A program made the translations under genes and the position numbers. Positions 1 to 7,516 of a stretch of 11,170 nucleotides of DNA are shown piece by piece. Source of the DNA: Lachnospiraceae bacterium. Lineage in GTDB: Bacteria > Bacillota > Clostridia > Lachnospirales > Lachnospiraceae. The stretch covers positions 1 through 11,170 of the forward strand of contig JAJBTR010000029.1 of the NCBI GenBank assembly GCA_020860745.1, given 5' to 3'. Below the pieces are notes generated by a model. The model had not been told where the DNA came from, did no database searches, and was given only the letters and a program-made list of their open reading frames with translations. Numbering within the stretch: position 1 is the first letter of the stretch; each line of letters starts with the position of its first letter.

Positions 1-22
1 AAATAAAGGAGGAACAAAAAAC

Positions 23-1291
23 ATGAAAAAAGCAGTGGCAATGCTTCTGTGCACAGGTATGGCGGCGTCTATGCTGATGACAGGCTGCGGCAGCAGCTCA
101 TCGGCAGGAGACACGAGCACGGCGGAGGCGGAGACGTCGGGCGACGCGGAGTCGGAGGAGGGTACGGCTTCGGCTGACCTGGACATGAGTGAGACGGTGA
201 AGATGGGAGTATTGGTATCCGATGCGACTTCGTCTGAGGCGCTGGCGTTCCACTCCTACTATGAGAATTACATCCAGGAGCAGTACAATGTAGAGTTTAT
301 CTACTCCGATGAGCTGGCCGACGCGGCGGGCGAGACTTCCGCCATCGATAACTTTATCACCAACAACTGTAAGGCGATTATCTCTTTCTCATCCTTTGAC
401 CGGGCTGCGCAGCTTGAACAGTGCGAGGGAGCCGGCGTCTACTATGCGGTGGCGACCGGTACGCTGACCGATGAGGAGTATGAGACCTACAAAGGATATG
501 AATACTATGTCGGAGCCATCGGACCCTCCCTTGAGGTAGAGTATCAGGCCGGCTATGACATGGCTGCATATTATCTGGATCAGGGCATGACAGAGTTCAC
601 CATCTATGGCGGTGCGGTGCCTTATTACACAGATATGCACATCTACCGTGTGGCCGGTATGCTGGCAGCTATGGTTGACGCCGGAGGCGACGGCGCGAAC
701 TACAAGGGCGCGACGGATGAGGAAAGCATTGTGGCACAGATTTACGCGGACGGTCTGGTAGACACCGGAAGCATTGGCTCCATCAACATCGTTGGATATG
801 TGGGCGGCTATGATATGGATGACGCCTGGTTCGGCAAGATCGCGCAGGTATGCCAGACAGAGGGCCTGCAGGCAATCCTTGCGGTAGGCAACGGTTCTGA
901 CTTCTTCGGCACATCCATCGCAGGTACGGATGTGAAGCTGGCCAGCGTGGACGCATACGCGGAGAGCTATGGCGAAGCGATGGAAGCCGCTACTCTTGAT
1001 TATCTGGCAGGAAAATTCTCCGCCAGCATCGGACCGATCTTCGCGGCGACCTACAGCGCGGTACTCGGCGCTCCGATCCGCGACGCGGACGGCAATGCGC
1101 TTGCACTGGAGCAGGGCTACTGGGTAGCGACATCCTATGATGAGTTCTCTACCTATTATGCAGTAGACAGCTCCACCGATTCCCCGGCGTATACCAAGGA
1201 TATGCTGGATACGCTGCTGGGGGCAGATTATGATACCTTCGCATCTTTCGTAGGAGCGTACACCTTTGAGGATATCCAGGGCATGCAGTAA
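23..1291 (+). CDS. Lipoprotein, probable ABC-type substrate-binding protein (type 1 periplasmic-binding fold)
   Basis: A 422-residue predicted lipoprotein that probably captures a small solute at the outer face of the membrane for an ABC importer or a sensor. Residues 1-21 form a lipoprotein signal peptide (basic MKK, hydrophobic core) ending in the lipobox M-T-G-C with the lipidated Cys at 22. A Ser/Thr/Glu/Ala-rich flexible linker covers about 23-55. The rest alternates strands and helices in the manner of type 1 binding proteins (RbsB/BMP-like), starting at VKMGVLVSD near residue 59, with a IISFSSFD element around 120 and a hinge-like IYGGAVPYY around 195. The start is set by AAAGGAGG at 5-12, ten bases upstream. 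No permease or ATPase gene lies in the window; partners could be upstream. The ligand cannot be told. The lipoprotein call is firm, the fold call moderate. Confidence 0.8.
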   Translation: MKKAVAMLLCTGMAASMLMTGCGSSSSAGDTSTAEAETSGDAESEEGTASADLDMSETVKMGVLVSDATSSEALAFHSYYENYIQEQYNVEFIYSDELADAAGETSAIDNFITNNCKAIISFSSFDRAAQLEQCEGAGVYYAVATGTLTDEEYETYKGYEYYVGAIGPSLEVEYQAGYDMAAYYLDQGMTEFTIYGGAVPYYTDMHIYRVAGMLAAMVDAGGDGANYKGATDEESIVAQIYADGLVDTGSIGSINIVGYVGGYDMDDAWFGKIAQVCQTEGLQAILAVGNGSDFFGTSIAGTDVKLASVDAYAESYGEAMEAATLDYLAGKFSASIGPIFAATYSAVLGAPIRDADGNALALEQGYWVATSYDEFSTYYAVDSSTDSPAYTKDMLDTLLGADYDTFASFVGAYTFEDIQGMQ

Positions 1292-1333
1292 AAAAGTGTC
1301 CTGTCATAAAAAGTAACGAAACCCTTCCATTTT

Positions 1334-1372
1334 CCGGGCCGGCGGCAGCCATGGAGCACGCTGCCGGCCCGG
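1334..1372 (+). terminator. GC-rich hairpin after the lipoprotein gene (possible terminator)
   Basis: A strong stem-loop lies 42 bases after the lipoprotein stop. CCGGGCCGGC at 1334-1343 pairs perfectly with GCCGGCCCGG at 1363-1372, and three further pairs (one G-U) are possible inside. The bases after it are GTTATAAAAAAG, so the U-tract of a classical intrinsic terminator is missing. It may still terminate, protect the mRNA 3' end, or separate the lipoprotein from the pilus genes. Confidence 0.5.
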
Positions 1373-1547
1373 TTATAAAAAAGAAAAGATATAAATCAGA
1401 ATATAAGAGGGATAAACCCTTATAAGATAGAAGAGCCTTTTGAGACAGAGGCGGATATAGTTTCTCATTAGAAACAGCAGAGTGTAAGTTACAGAAAAGC
1501 GGGGGCGGCAGCTTCCCGAAAAGAACGATTGGATAAGGGAGAACCGC
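1373..1547 (+). promoter_or_regulatory. AT-rich leader upstream of the pilus genes, with small palindromes
   Basis: This gap is the natural place for the pilus operon promoter. It is strikingly A/T-rich from 1373 to about 1430, with TATAAG twice (1402-1407 and 1421-1426), and it contains two small inverted repeats: TATAAGAGGG with CCCTTATA around an ATAAA loop (1402-1424), and GTTTCT with AGAAAC around CATT (1460-1475). I found no convincing -35/-10 pair with 16-18 base spacing, so no promoter is placed. AAGGGAG at 1535-1541 is the ribosome binding site of the adhesin gene. Confidence 0.35.
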
Positions 1548-4500
1548 ATGAACAGAAAAAGGAAGATAGGGAATTGCATTACGGTCATCGTGCTGTCACT
1601 GTGCCTGTTGTTTGTGTCGCTGGCTGCGCCGCTGGTACAGAAACCGGTCACCGCTATGGCCGCCAGTTTGAACAGCGACAGTTTTACGAACGGCGGTACG
1701 CTGACGCTGACGGAGGACAGTACGTTGTCGGGGCAGATACAGATCAACTCCGGAACATCATACACACTGGATCTCAACGGATATACTCTGACGATGCAAA
1801 GCAGTTCTTATTTCATGCTGATGGGCGGTACCCTGACAATCAAAGACAGCAGCGAGGAGCAGACCGGTATTATCTATAATTCGACTTATCTTGTATGGTT
1901 TTACCAGGGCGGAATATTCAACCTGGAAAGCGGGACGATAGACGGAACCTATGAAAGCGGGGCACAGCTTGGTGGTGCAGTGTGGATGCAGGGAAATAAT
2001 CAGGCGGTGACGGAAAGTGTCTTCAATATGACCGGTGGCACTATACAGAACTGCACGGCAAGCCAATATGGAGGAGCGGTGTATGTCGGTAAAAATGAGA
2101 AATATTCCTCTACCTTTAATATGTCGGGCGGAACGATCAAAAATTGCAGCGCGGGGTCTGGCGGCGCGATTTATATAGACGGCGGAACGGATTCGAATAA
2201 AGGTATTGTGAACCTTTCCGGTTATGTGGTGATCACAGGCAATACAGCGACTACCGGTGGTGCGATTTATGATTACGGTACGCTGAATGTAGAGGGGTAT
2301 CTGTATATTGACGGAACCGTATATCTGAATAATGCCTGGGAAGGCTCGACACTCTGCCTCATCAATGTTACCGGAGAACTGTGCGTCCTGGGACAGGGTT
2401 ATATCGACGTAGATACATCCTATTATTACAGTGCGTATACGCAGGCAAATAATACGGATGGATCCGGATATACCGTTGTTTACAATGCAAGCGGCGGAAA
2501 ACTGAGTGATGAGACATTTTATACTTATGCTTCTTACTTTTATAATTCTACCCGGAGTATGGGTGTGTTGGCCGGATATGAAAGTGTGCAGACTGCGTGG
2601 ACTCAGACAAATCATACGTTGGCATACACAGATGTGATGGGCGGACAGTGGGTTGTATCAGAGGCAAAGAGTTCTGAAAGTGGTTCCACAACACCCGCAT
2701 ACCAGAGTAAAGAGTACCTGATCTATGCGGAAGGATATTCTACCGGTGCGGCGAAAGTCTATTACAGTATAAAGATGATGAAGTATGCAGTGGGAGCGTC
2801 ATTGCTGGATGGGGCAGAATTTACCTTATATCAGGAAGATGTCAGCGGAACCGGTACGTTGAATGTGGATGGGACAACGGTGCAGGTTACTGTTCTGGGG
2901 ACAACGACGACAGGATCAATCTCTTCTGTGGGGACCGGAACCGCATACTTTATGGAGGATGGAAGCAGTACGCAGAAACTGATGCTGACCAATGGAACGT
3001 ATTATCTGGTTGAGACAGCGGAACCATCTGGATACACGAAGATCAGCCAGGTGATTACGATCACCATTAACGGGGATGAAGTGACGGTCAATGGAGCATC
3101 CGTAAATGCGTCCACAACGGGAGGTTACTCGGAGGAGCAAAATTACTACGAACTGGTTTTTTCCGCCTACGATTTGACGGAGCCGGATACTTATACCGTC
3201 AGCGTGGAGAAATACGATGAGACAACCGCAGACGCTGCCTCACCCACGCCTGTGAGCGATGTGCCATTCACTTTGAATCTGTCAGGCTCAGCGGTTGCCA
3301 GCGGAACGACAGGCGCAGATGGAACGACAGACCTGTATGAAGTCACTGCTTTAACAACTGCTTATGAAATGTCAGATGGCACCTACACGCTCAGTGAGAC
3401 GGCGGTCGGCGGATATTATGCCATTGACGATATCACGCTGATTGTGGCGTCGGGCACTGTGACCATCACGGGCAGTTCCGGTGTCACACAGACGCTGAGT
3501 GGTTCGACATCAGCCAGTTCGCTGGAAGCGGGAAGTCAAGGAGCTTTGGTTGCTGATACGGCGTACGGTTCGTGGACGGCTTCCCTGGATGAGACCGCCA
3601 AAAAAATTACCGTAAAAGTTTATGACGAACCACAGTACCAGATTCAGGTGCAGAAATACAGTGATGCTTCTTACACAACGGCGCTGGATGCGTCCGCAAC
3701 CTTTAATCTCTATGACGCTTCGAGTGGTCAGGCTGCCTCGGCAGCCTCCGCCGGGGCGGCGACGACGGCGGGCAGTACTGCTGCGGTAACTCTGCTGAAT
3801 GGGGAAGCGGGAAGAAGCGGCGGGACCTACTATTTCGGGACCGGGACGAGCTATGTGCTAAAGGAGACTCCGCCGGCCGGGTATTACGCGATACCGGATA
3901 TTTCCATCGCAGTAGCTGAGGACGGAACCGTGACGGTGGGCGATACGGTGCTGAATGACTCGAATAGTTACTCGACAAGCTGGTCAGCCACCGCTTCGGG
4001 TGAGTACGGCGGGTGGAAGGCAACTTATTCGACAGTGAGCAGCGGGGAACGGATTCTCCTCATCCAGGTCTATGACCAGGAGGAACCGAAGACAGTGACG
4101 CTTACCGGGGTCAAGTATGGAACGCAGATCGTAAGCGGTAATGAGCTTGCGGGAGCGGAGTTTAAGGTATACGACTCGACGGATACTCAGATGACGAATC
4201 CGCTGGGATCCGCCACAAGTGCTTCAGATGGCACATTGAATTTTCTGGCGACTGGTTCCCAGAATGATCTGACCCTGTCATATGATAACTCCTATCTGTT
4301 GGCAGAGACCACAGCCCCGGAGGGTTATGCGAAACTGTCTGCGATCACGATCACGATTGACAGTGGAGGAAACGTGACGGTCACGCAGGGCAGCCCTGCT
4401 GCCACACTTGACAACAATACAGGCAATATTCCGCCAAGTTCGACTTCCAGCTATTATACATATGAGAACAATGTGATTACCCTTTCCCTTGTGGACGAGA

Positions 4501-4646
4501 CCGTCTACGAATTGCCGGAGAGCGGCGGAAACGGGATATACGGGAACCTGTTTCTGGGGATGCTTCTGGCCTCCCTGACAGGAGGGGCATGGATCTGCCT
4601 CAGAATCAGAAAGCGGGGGACGGGATCATCCGCAGGCCGCCTTTGA
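1548..4646 (+). CDS. LPxTG-anchored pilus tip/ancillary adhesin: beta-helix head plus four Cna-B (SpaA-type) domains
   Basis: A 1032-residue surface protein, probably the tip or ancillary pilin that makes contact with a host or polymer. The signal peptide is about 1-38 (NRKRK, hydrophobic core, AMA before the cut). Residues 40-350 are rich in Gly/Thr/Asn and carry four GGA[VI] turns at 142, 175, 205 and 237, with GGTIQNC and GGTIKNC units, typical of a right-handed parallel beta-helix. Four Cna-B/SpaA-like domains follow, starting near 405, 547, 696 and 847. Each has an early Lys and a closing E-box: YYLVETAEPSGY, YTLSETAVGGY, YVLKETPPAGY and YLLAETTAPEGY. Such domains usually form internal Lys-Asn/Asp isopeptide bonds. 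The sorting signal is LPESG at 989, a hydrophobic stretch and a basic tail (RIRKR). The ATG is set by AAGGGAG six bases upstream. The neighbouring backbone pilin and class C sortase support the pilus role; the target is unknown. Confidence 0.9.
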   Translation: MNRKRKIGNCITVIVLSLCLLFVSLAAPLVQKPVTAMAASLNSDSFTNGGTLTLTEDSTLSGQIQINSGTSYTLDLNGYTLTMQSSSYFMLMGGTLTIKDSSEEQTGIIYNSTYLVWFYQGGIFNLESGTIDGTYESGAQLGGAVWMQGNNQAVTESVFNMTGGTIQNCTASQYGGAVYVGKNEKYSSTFNMSGGTIKNCSAGSGGAIYIDGGTDSNKGIVNLSGYVVITGNTATTGGAIYDYGTLNVEGYLYIDGTVYLNNAWEGSTLCLINVTGELCVLGQGYIDVDTSYYYSAYTQANNTDGSGYTVVYNASGGKLSDETFYTYASYFYNSTRSMGVLAGYESVQTAWTQTNHTLAYTDVMGGQWVVSEAKSSESGSTTPAYQSKEYLIYAEGYSTGAAKVYYSIKMMKYAVGASLLDGAEFTLYQEDVSGTGTLNVDGTTVQVTVLGTTTTGSISSVGTGTAYFMEDGSSTQKLMLTNGTYYLVETAEPSGYTKISQVITITINGDEVTVNGASVNASTTGGYSEEQNYYELVFSAYDLTEPDTYTVSVEKYDETTADAASPTPVSDVPFTLNLSGSAVASGTTGADGTTDLYEVTALTTAYEMSDGTYTLSETAVGGYYAIDDITLIVASGTVTITGSSGVTQTLSGSTSASSLEAGSQGALVADTAYGSWTASLDETAKKITVKVYDEPQYQIQVQKYSDASYTTALDASATFNLYDASSGQAASAASAGAATTAGSTAAVTLLNGEAGRSGGTYYFGTGTSYVLKETPPAGYYAIPDISIAVAEDGTVTVGDTVLNDSNSYSTSWSATASGEYGGWKATYSTVSSGERILLIQVYDQEEPKTVTLTGVKYGTQIVSGNELAGAEFKVYDSTDTQMTNPLGSATSASDGTLNFLATGSQNDLTLSYDNSYLLAETTAPEGYAKLSAITITIDSGGNVTVTQGSPAATLDNNTGNIPPSSTSSYYTYENNVITLSLVDETVYELPESGGNGIYGNLFLGMLLASLTGGAWICLRIRKRGTGSSAGRL

Positions 4647-4658
4647 GGCGGTACCTGC
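4632..4658 (+). other. Stem-loop spanning the adhesin stop codon
   Basis: CCGCC (4637-4641) pairs with GGCGG (4647-4651) around a loop holding the TGA stop. GCAGG (4632-4636) and CCTGC (4654-4658) extend the stem across a two-base TA bulge. No T-run follows, so this is unlikely to be an intrinsic terminator. It could mark an mRNA processing point or slow read-through between the adhesin and backbone pilin genes. Confidence 0.35.
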
Positions 4659-4766
4659 CGATCTGAATTCCTGCATGAATACGTGTGAGACGCCGACTGC
4701 TTCGCGTGTCAGGAGGGCGCGGAAAAAGGGCTTTCGCTATAAAAGAGACACTGATGAAAAAACGAG

Positions 4767-4775
4767 AAAGGAAGG
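4767..4775 (+). promoter_or_regulatory. Ribosome binding site that fixes the backbone pilin start
   Basis: AAAGGAAGG sits five bases before the ATG at 4781. The same frame is open further upstream, with ATGs at 4685 and 4754, but only 4781 has a well-spaced site and only it gives a compact signal peptide beginning MKLKKSR. Confidence 0.75.
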
Positions 4776-4780
4776 AAGAA

Positions 4781-6316
4781 ATGAAGTTAAAGAAATCAAG
4801 AATAGGGGCATTATTACTGGCTTTTGTCCTGATGCTTAGTATGGCGTTTAATGCATATGCCGCAACGGGTGCGACGGGATCCATCACAATCACCGGACTG
4901 GATGAGACGGAAGATGTTACGGTCAGCGCATACCAGCTGCTGGAGTGGGATAGTACGAATGGCGCATGGAAGCTGACAGATCTTGCAACAACTGCACTGA
5001 CAGGTGCAAGCATGGATACTTCTGAGGCACTGACAACATTGACCACGGGTACCAGCAATTCCAATGGTATCGCAGTGATTTTAACAGCTGTGGCTGCCTA
5101 TGTAGATGACAATGGGACAATGCCGGATGCGACAGATACCAGCAATAATTCTACTGAATTAACGCTTAATACCACCAGCTTAGGCTCCTACCTGGTTGTG
5201 TGTGAGAGCAATAATTACGTATACACCAATATGCTGGTGAGCAACTATGATGCCAACGCTGGAGGCGGCAGCACACTCCTGAATGCAAGCGCAGCTGTCA
5301 AGGCAGTTAAGACTGTTATCGTTGAAAGCAAGACAGCTAGCGATGCGGAAGTTGCAGCAGGTGATGTCGTTACTTACACGGTAACAGGTACGTTCCCTCA
5401 TTTTGAAGGAACCGGTTCCCCGTCCCTGACGCTGACTGATACGATGGACGATACTCTGGAGCTGGTGATTGCGGGAGTTTCCATTGCATCCACTGACATT
5501 ACAGTACAGTATGGTGCGACCGGTACGGAGACTACGCTTGATACTACTAATTATACGGTGGAAGCGCTTACTGGCACAGACAATGGATTTAAGATTACAT
5601 TTGACCAGGACTGGCTGAAGACAAATGCTGCAGCCATCGCGGGACAGACATTTACTTTGACATACAGAGTGACAGTAGTCGACGCGTCTTCAACAAATGC
5701 ATACACGAATACCATCACCGGTACCGTAAATGTAGAGGGAGAAGAAATTGTTATTCCGGGTACTCCGACGAATACGGTTTACTCCACAACCCTGAAGCTG
5801 AAAAAGGTAGATGCAACTTCCACATCTACAACCCTGAGCGGCGCTGTATTTGTATTGCAGGTTGGAACTCAGTATGTTAGCCAGGTAGTGTCTGGTAGTG
5901 GCAATGTGACATACACCCTGGTGAATAGTATTGATGACGCGACCGAGTTTACAACGGCGAATGACGGTACCGTTACGATCGCAGGTCTGGATCCGGAACT
6001 GACCTACACATTAATTGAGAAAACTGCTCCGAGCGGATACGCAAAGTCAACAAACTCTCCTACGATTACTTTTACACAGGATATAACTGATAAGACGACA
6101 TATACTGCAGCACTTTTAAACGGAGGATCTGACTGGTCTGTTAGTGAGGGCGAATCTACTGCGGTTTCCACAGTAGAGGTAACTCTGTTAGACAGCACCA
6201 TGAGCGCTCTTCCGGAGACCGGCGGCATGGGTATCGCGATTCTGACGATTGCAGGTGTGGTTCTTATGATCGCATTCGGCAGCTCCCTGGTAGTGATGAG
6301 GAAGAGAAGCCGCTAA
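4781..6316 (+). CDS. LPxTG backbone (major) pilin with isopeptide D2 and Cna-B domains
   Basis: A 511-residue predicted shaft subunit of a sortase-built pilus. The signal peptide is 1-27 (KLKKSR, hydrophobic core, AYA before the cut). An N-terminal domain covers about 30-165. A fimbrial isopeptide D2 domain follows: AVKTV with Lys177, AGDVVTYTVTGTFP, TLTDTMDD with Asp220, and NAYTNT with Asn310, the likely Lys-Asn pair. A Cna-B domain starts near 337 (TLKLKKVDATS) and ends in the E-box YTLIEKTAPSGY near 408. The sorting signal is LPETG at 477, a hydrophobic helix and the tail RKRSR. The canonical YPKN pilin motif is absent; Lys174, just before the D2 Lys, is a possible linking residue. It lies between the adhesin and sortase genes, the usual order of such loci. 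The backbone role is inferred from domain order and size. Confidence 0.88.
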   Translation: MKLKKSRIGALLLAFVLMLSMAFNAYAATGATGSITITGLDETEDVTVSAYQLLEWDSTNGAWKLTDLATTALTGASMDTSEALTTLTTGTSNSNGIAVILTAVAAYVDDNGTMPDATDTSNNSTELTLNTTSLGSYLVVCESNNYVYTNMLVSNYDANAGGGSTLLNASAAVKAVKTVIVESKTASDAEVAAGDVVTYTVTGTFPHFEGTGSPSLTLTDTMDDTLELVIAGVSIASTDITVQYGATGTETTLDTTNYTVEALTGTDNGFKITFDQDWLKTNAAAIAGQTFTLTYRVTVVDASSTNAYTNTITGTVNVEGEEIVIPGTPTNTVYSTTLKLKKVDATSTSTTLSGAVFVLQVGTQYVSQVVSGSGNVTYTLVNSIDDATEFTTANDGTVTIAGLDPELTYTLIEKTAPSGYAKSTNSPTITFTQDITDKTTYTAALLNGGSDWSVSEGESTAVSTVEVTLLDSTMSALPETGGMGIAILTIAGVVLMIAFGSSLVVMRKRSR

Positions 6317-6360
6317 TACATGTGGCTTGTGAGATGCAATTTCCTCCTGATAATGAATGA

Positions 6361-6396
6361 ATATGCCCGGCGGGAGTCGTTTCCTGCCGGGTATGT
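6361..6396 (+). other. Stem-loop between backbone pilin and sortase genes (possible attenuator or processing site)
   Basis: ATGCCCGGCGGGAG (6363-6376) and TTCCTGCCGGGTAT (6381-6394) pair over 14 positions, with three G-U pairs and a TCGT loop; two more pairs, one a G-U, extend the base. The following bases, GTTGTGAAAG, lack a real T-run. It lies 46 bases after the pilin stop and 158 bases before the sortase start. It is well placed to lower sortase expression relative to the pilin, or to stabilise the pilin mRNA. The rest of the 6317-6554 gap shows no supported gene. Confidence 0.55.
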
Positions 6397-6554
6397 TGTG
6401 AAAGACACTTTGCAGCAGATACGCGGAAAATACTCTGTTTGCGTACGGGAGACATACCGTCCTTATATGGACAGAGGATGGAACCGCAGACGGGATTGCC
6501 GGGAGTAAACGATATGTCATCCGTGTATGCGATAGAGGAATATGGAGAGGTCAT

Positions 6555-7430
6555 ATGAAAAAAAGAGTAAGGACAGTGGTTATGGCTGTCATGTTGATAG
6601 GATTTTTGTCTGGATTGTCCATATTGCTTTATCCGTTATTTTCTAATATATGGAATCAGTACAGAGAGGAACAGCTGTTTAACGCGTATGTCGAGGAGAC
6701 GATGGAGGAAGGTGCTTATGACTACGACGCGGAATGGCAGAAAGCATGGGACTATAACAAGGGGCTGGAACCGGTCATCCTGCCGGATTCGTTTGTAAAC
6801 ACAGAGGAACCCTACACCGAAGATTCCGCCTATATGTCCTGTCTGAACCTGAAAGGCGACGGGGTCATGGGATATATTTCCATTCCGAAGATCGATGTGA
6901 AGATAGAGATTTACCACTCCACGGATGATGAGGTGCTGGAAAAGGGCGTCGGCCATCTGAAAGGGTCGTCGCTTCCCGCGGGAGGGGAGGGAACCCACGC
7001 AGTCCTGGCTGCCCACAGAGGGCTGCCAAGCGCCAGCCTGTTTACGGATCTGGATCAGCTGGAAGAAGGGGATCAGTTTTACCTGTACATTATGAATGAC
7101 GTGCTCGCCTATGAGGTGGATCAGATCCTGGTCGTGGAGCCGACGGATACGGATGCGCTGCAGGTGGAAGAAGGGGAAGATCTTGTGACGCTGCTTACCT
7201 GTACGCCGTATGGAGTGAACACGCAGCGGCTTCTTGTGCGCGGACACCGTGTACCCTATGATCCGGAAACAGAGGCGGCACAGGCGGAGGAACTGTCAAA
7301 AAGCCTGAACACCAATTATATATTGTGGGCTGTGGTGGGGCTTGCGCTGGTGACGGCGGTCATGGTGCTGGTTTACCGTCTGGCTTCCAAAAAGAAGAAA
7401 AAGAGGAGAGAGTCAGAAAAGGTCAGATGA
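6555..7430 (+). CDS. Class C (pilin-polymerising) sortase
   Basis: A 291-residue membrane-anchored transpeptidase. It should cut the LPETG/LPESG signals of the two upstream proteins between Thr/Ser and Gly and join them through pilin lysines. An N-terminal membrane helix spans about 8-28. The catalytic core shows YISIPKIDV, His154 in AAHRG, Cys216 in LLTCTPYG and Arg225 in TQRLLVRGHR; the spacing of nine between Cys and Arg suits the family. A second membrane helix near 255-275 and a basic tail (KKKKKRR) give the two-helix layout of class C enzymes. The lid, normally Asp-Pro-Phe/Trp, reads D78-S79-F80. The ATG follows GGAGAGG (6544-6550) by four bases. It is the last gene before a terminator and lies in the pilus locus. 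The sortase call is very sure; class C rests on the C-terminal helix, the TCTPYGVNT motif and the context. Confidence 0.95.
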   Translation: MKKRVRTVVMAVMLIGFLSGLSILLYPLFSNIWNQYREEQLFNAYVEETMEEGAYDYDAEWQKAWDYNKGLEPVILPDSFVNTEEPYTEDSAYMSCLNLKGDGVMGYISIPKIDVKIEIYHSTDDEVLEKGVGHLKGSSLPAGGEGTHAVLAAHRGLPSASLFTDLDQLEEGDQFYLYIMNDVLAYEVDQILVVEPTDTDALQVEEGEDLVTLLTCTPYGVNTQRLLVRGHRVPYDPETEAAQAEELSKSLNTNYILWAVVGLALVTAVMVLVYRLASKKKKKRRESEKVR

Positions 7431-7450
7431 CAGTGTACAATAATGAAAAT

Positions 7451-7493
7451 AGTGACGGGTTGTATCAATGCATCCGTCACTTCTCTTTTCTGT
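7451..7493 (+). terminator. Intrinsic terminator ending the pilus operon
   Basis: AGTGACGGGT (7451-7460) pairs with ATCCGTCACT (7472-7481), ten pairs with one G-U, around an 11-base loop. A T-rich run, TTCTCTTTTCTG, follows. It begins 20 bases after the sortase stop. The T-run is broken by C residues, so some read-through into the next gene is plausible. Confidence 0.75.
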
Positions 7494-7502
7494 TCTGAAC
7501 GG

Positions 7503-7511
7503 AGGAGGTGA
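7503..7511 (+). promoter_or_regulatory. Near-perfect Shine-Dalgarno deciding a TTG start
   Basis: AGGAGGTGA matches the anti-Shine-Dalgarno consensus almost fully. The GTG at 7508 is part of this site and cannot be a usable start. The in-frame TTG at 7517, five bases downstream, is correctly spaced. Confidence 0.65.
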
Positions 7512-7516
7512 AAAGG

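Noticed and set aside
1440..1461. Possible promoter TTGAGA / TATAGT before the adhesin gene
   Set aside because: The two boxes are only 10 bases apart, too close for a standard promoter.
1758..2615. Long minus-strand open frame opposite the adhesin beta-helix region (285 codons)
   Set aside because: It is a shadow frame of a repetitive Gly/Thr/Asn-rich gene, with no known domain, and lies fully inside a strongly supported + strand gene.
4685..4780. Longer backbone pilin start at 4685 or 4754
   Set aside because: The extension is full of Arg/Lys and would bury the signal peptide; AAAGGAAGG is spaced for ATG 4781.
6410..6436. Possible promoter TTGCAG / TACTCT before the sortase gene
   Set aside because: The spacing is only 15 bases and the -10 match is poor; there is not enough to call a promoter.
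6320..6508. A 62-codon + strand frame between backbone pilin and sortase
   Set aside because: It has no ribosome binding site (the region before 6320 is the end of the pilin gene), runs straight through the 6361-6396 stem-loop, and has no recognisable protein character.
6636..7247. Minus-strand open frame of 203 codons opposite the sortase
   Set aside because: The sortase on the + strand has all catalytic motifs; the reverse frame has no recognisable domain.
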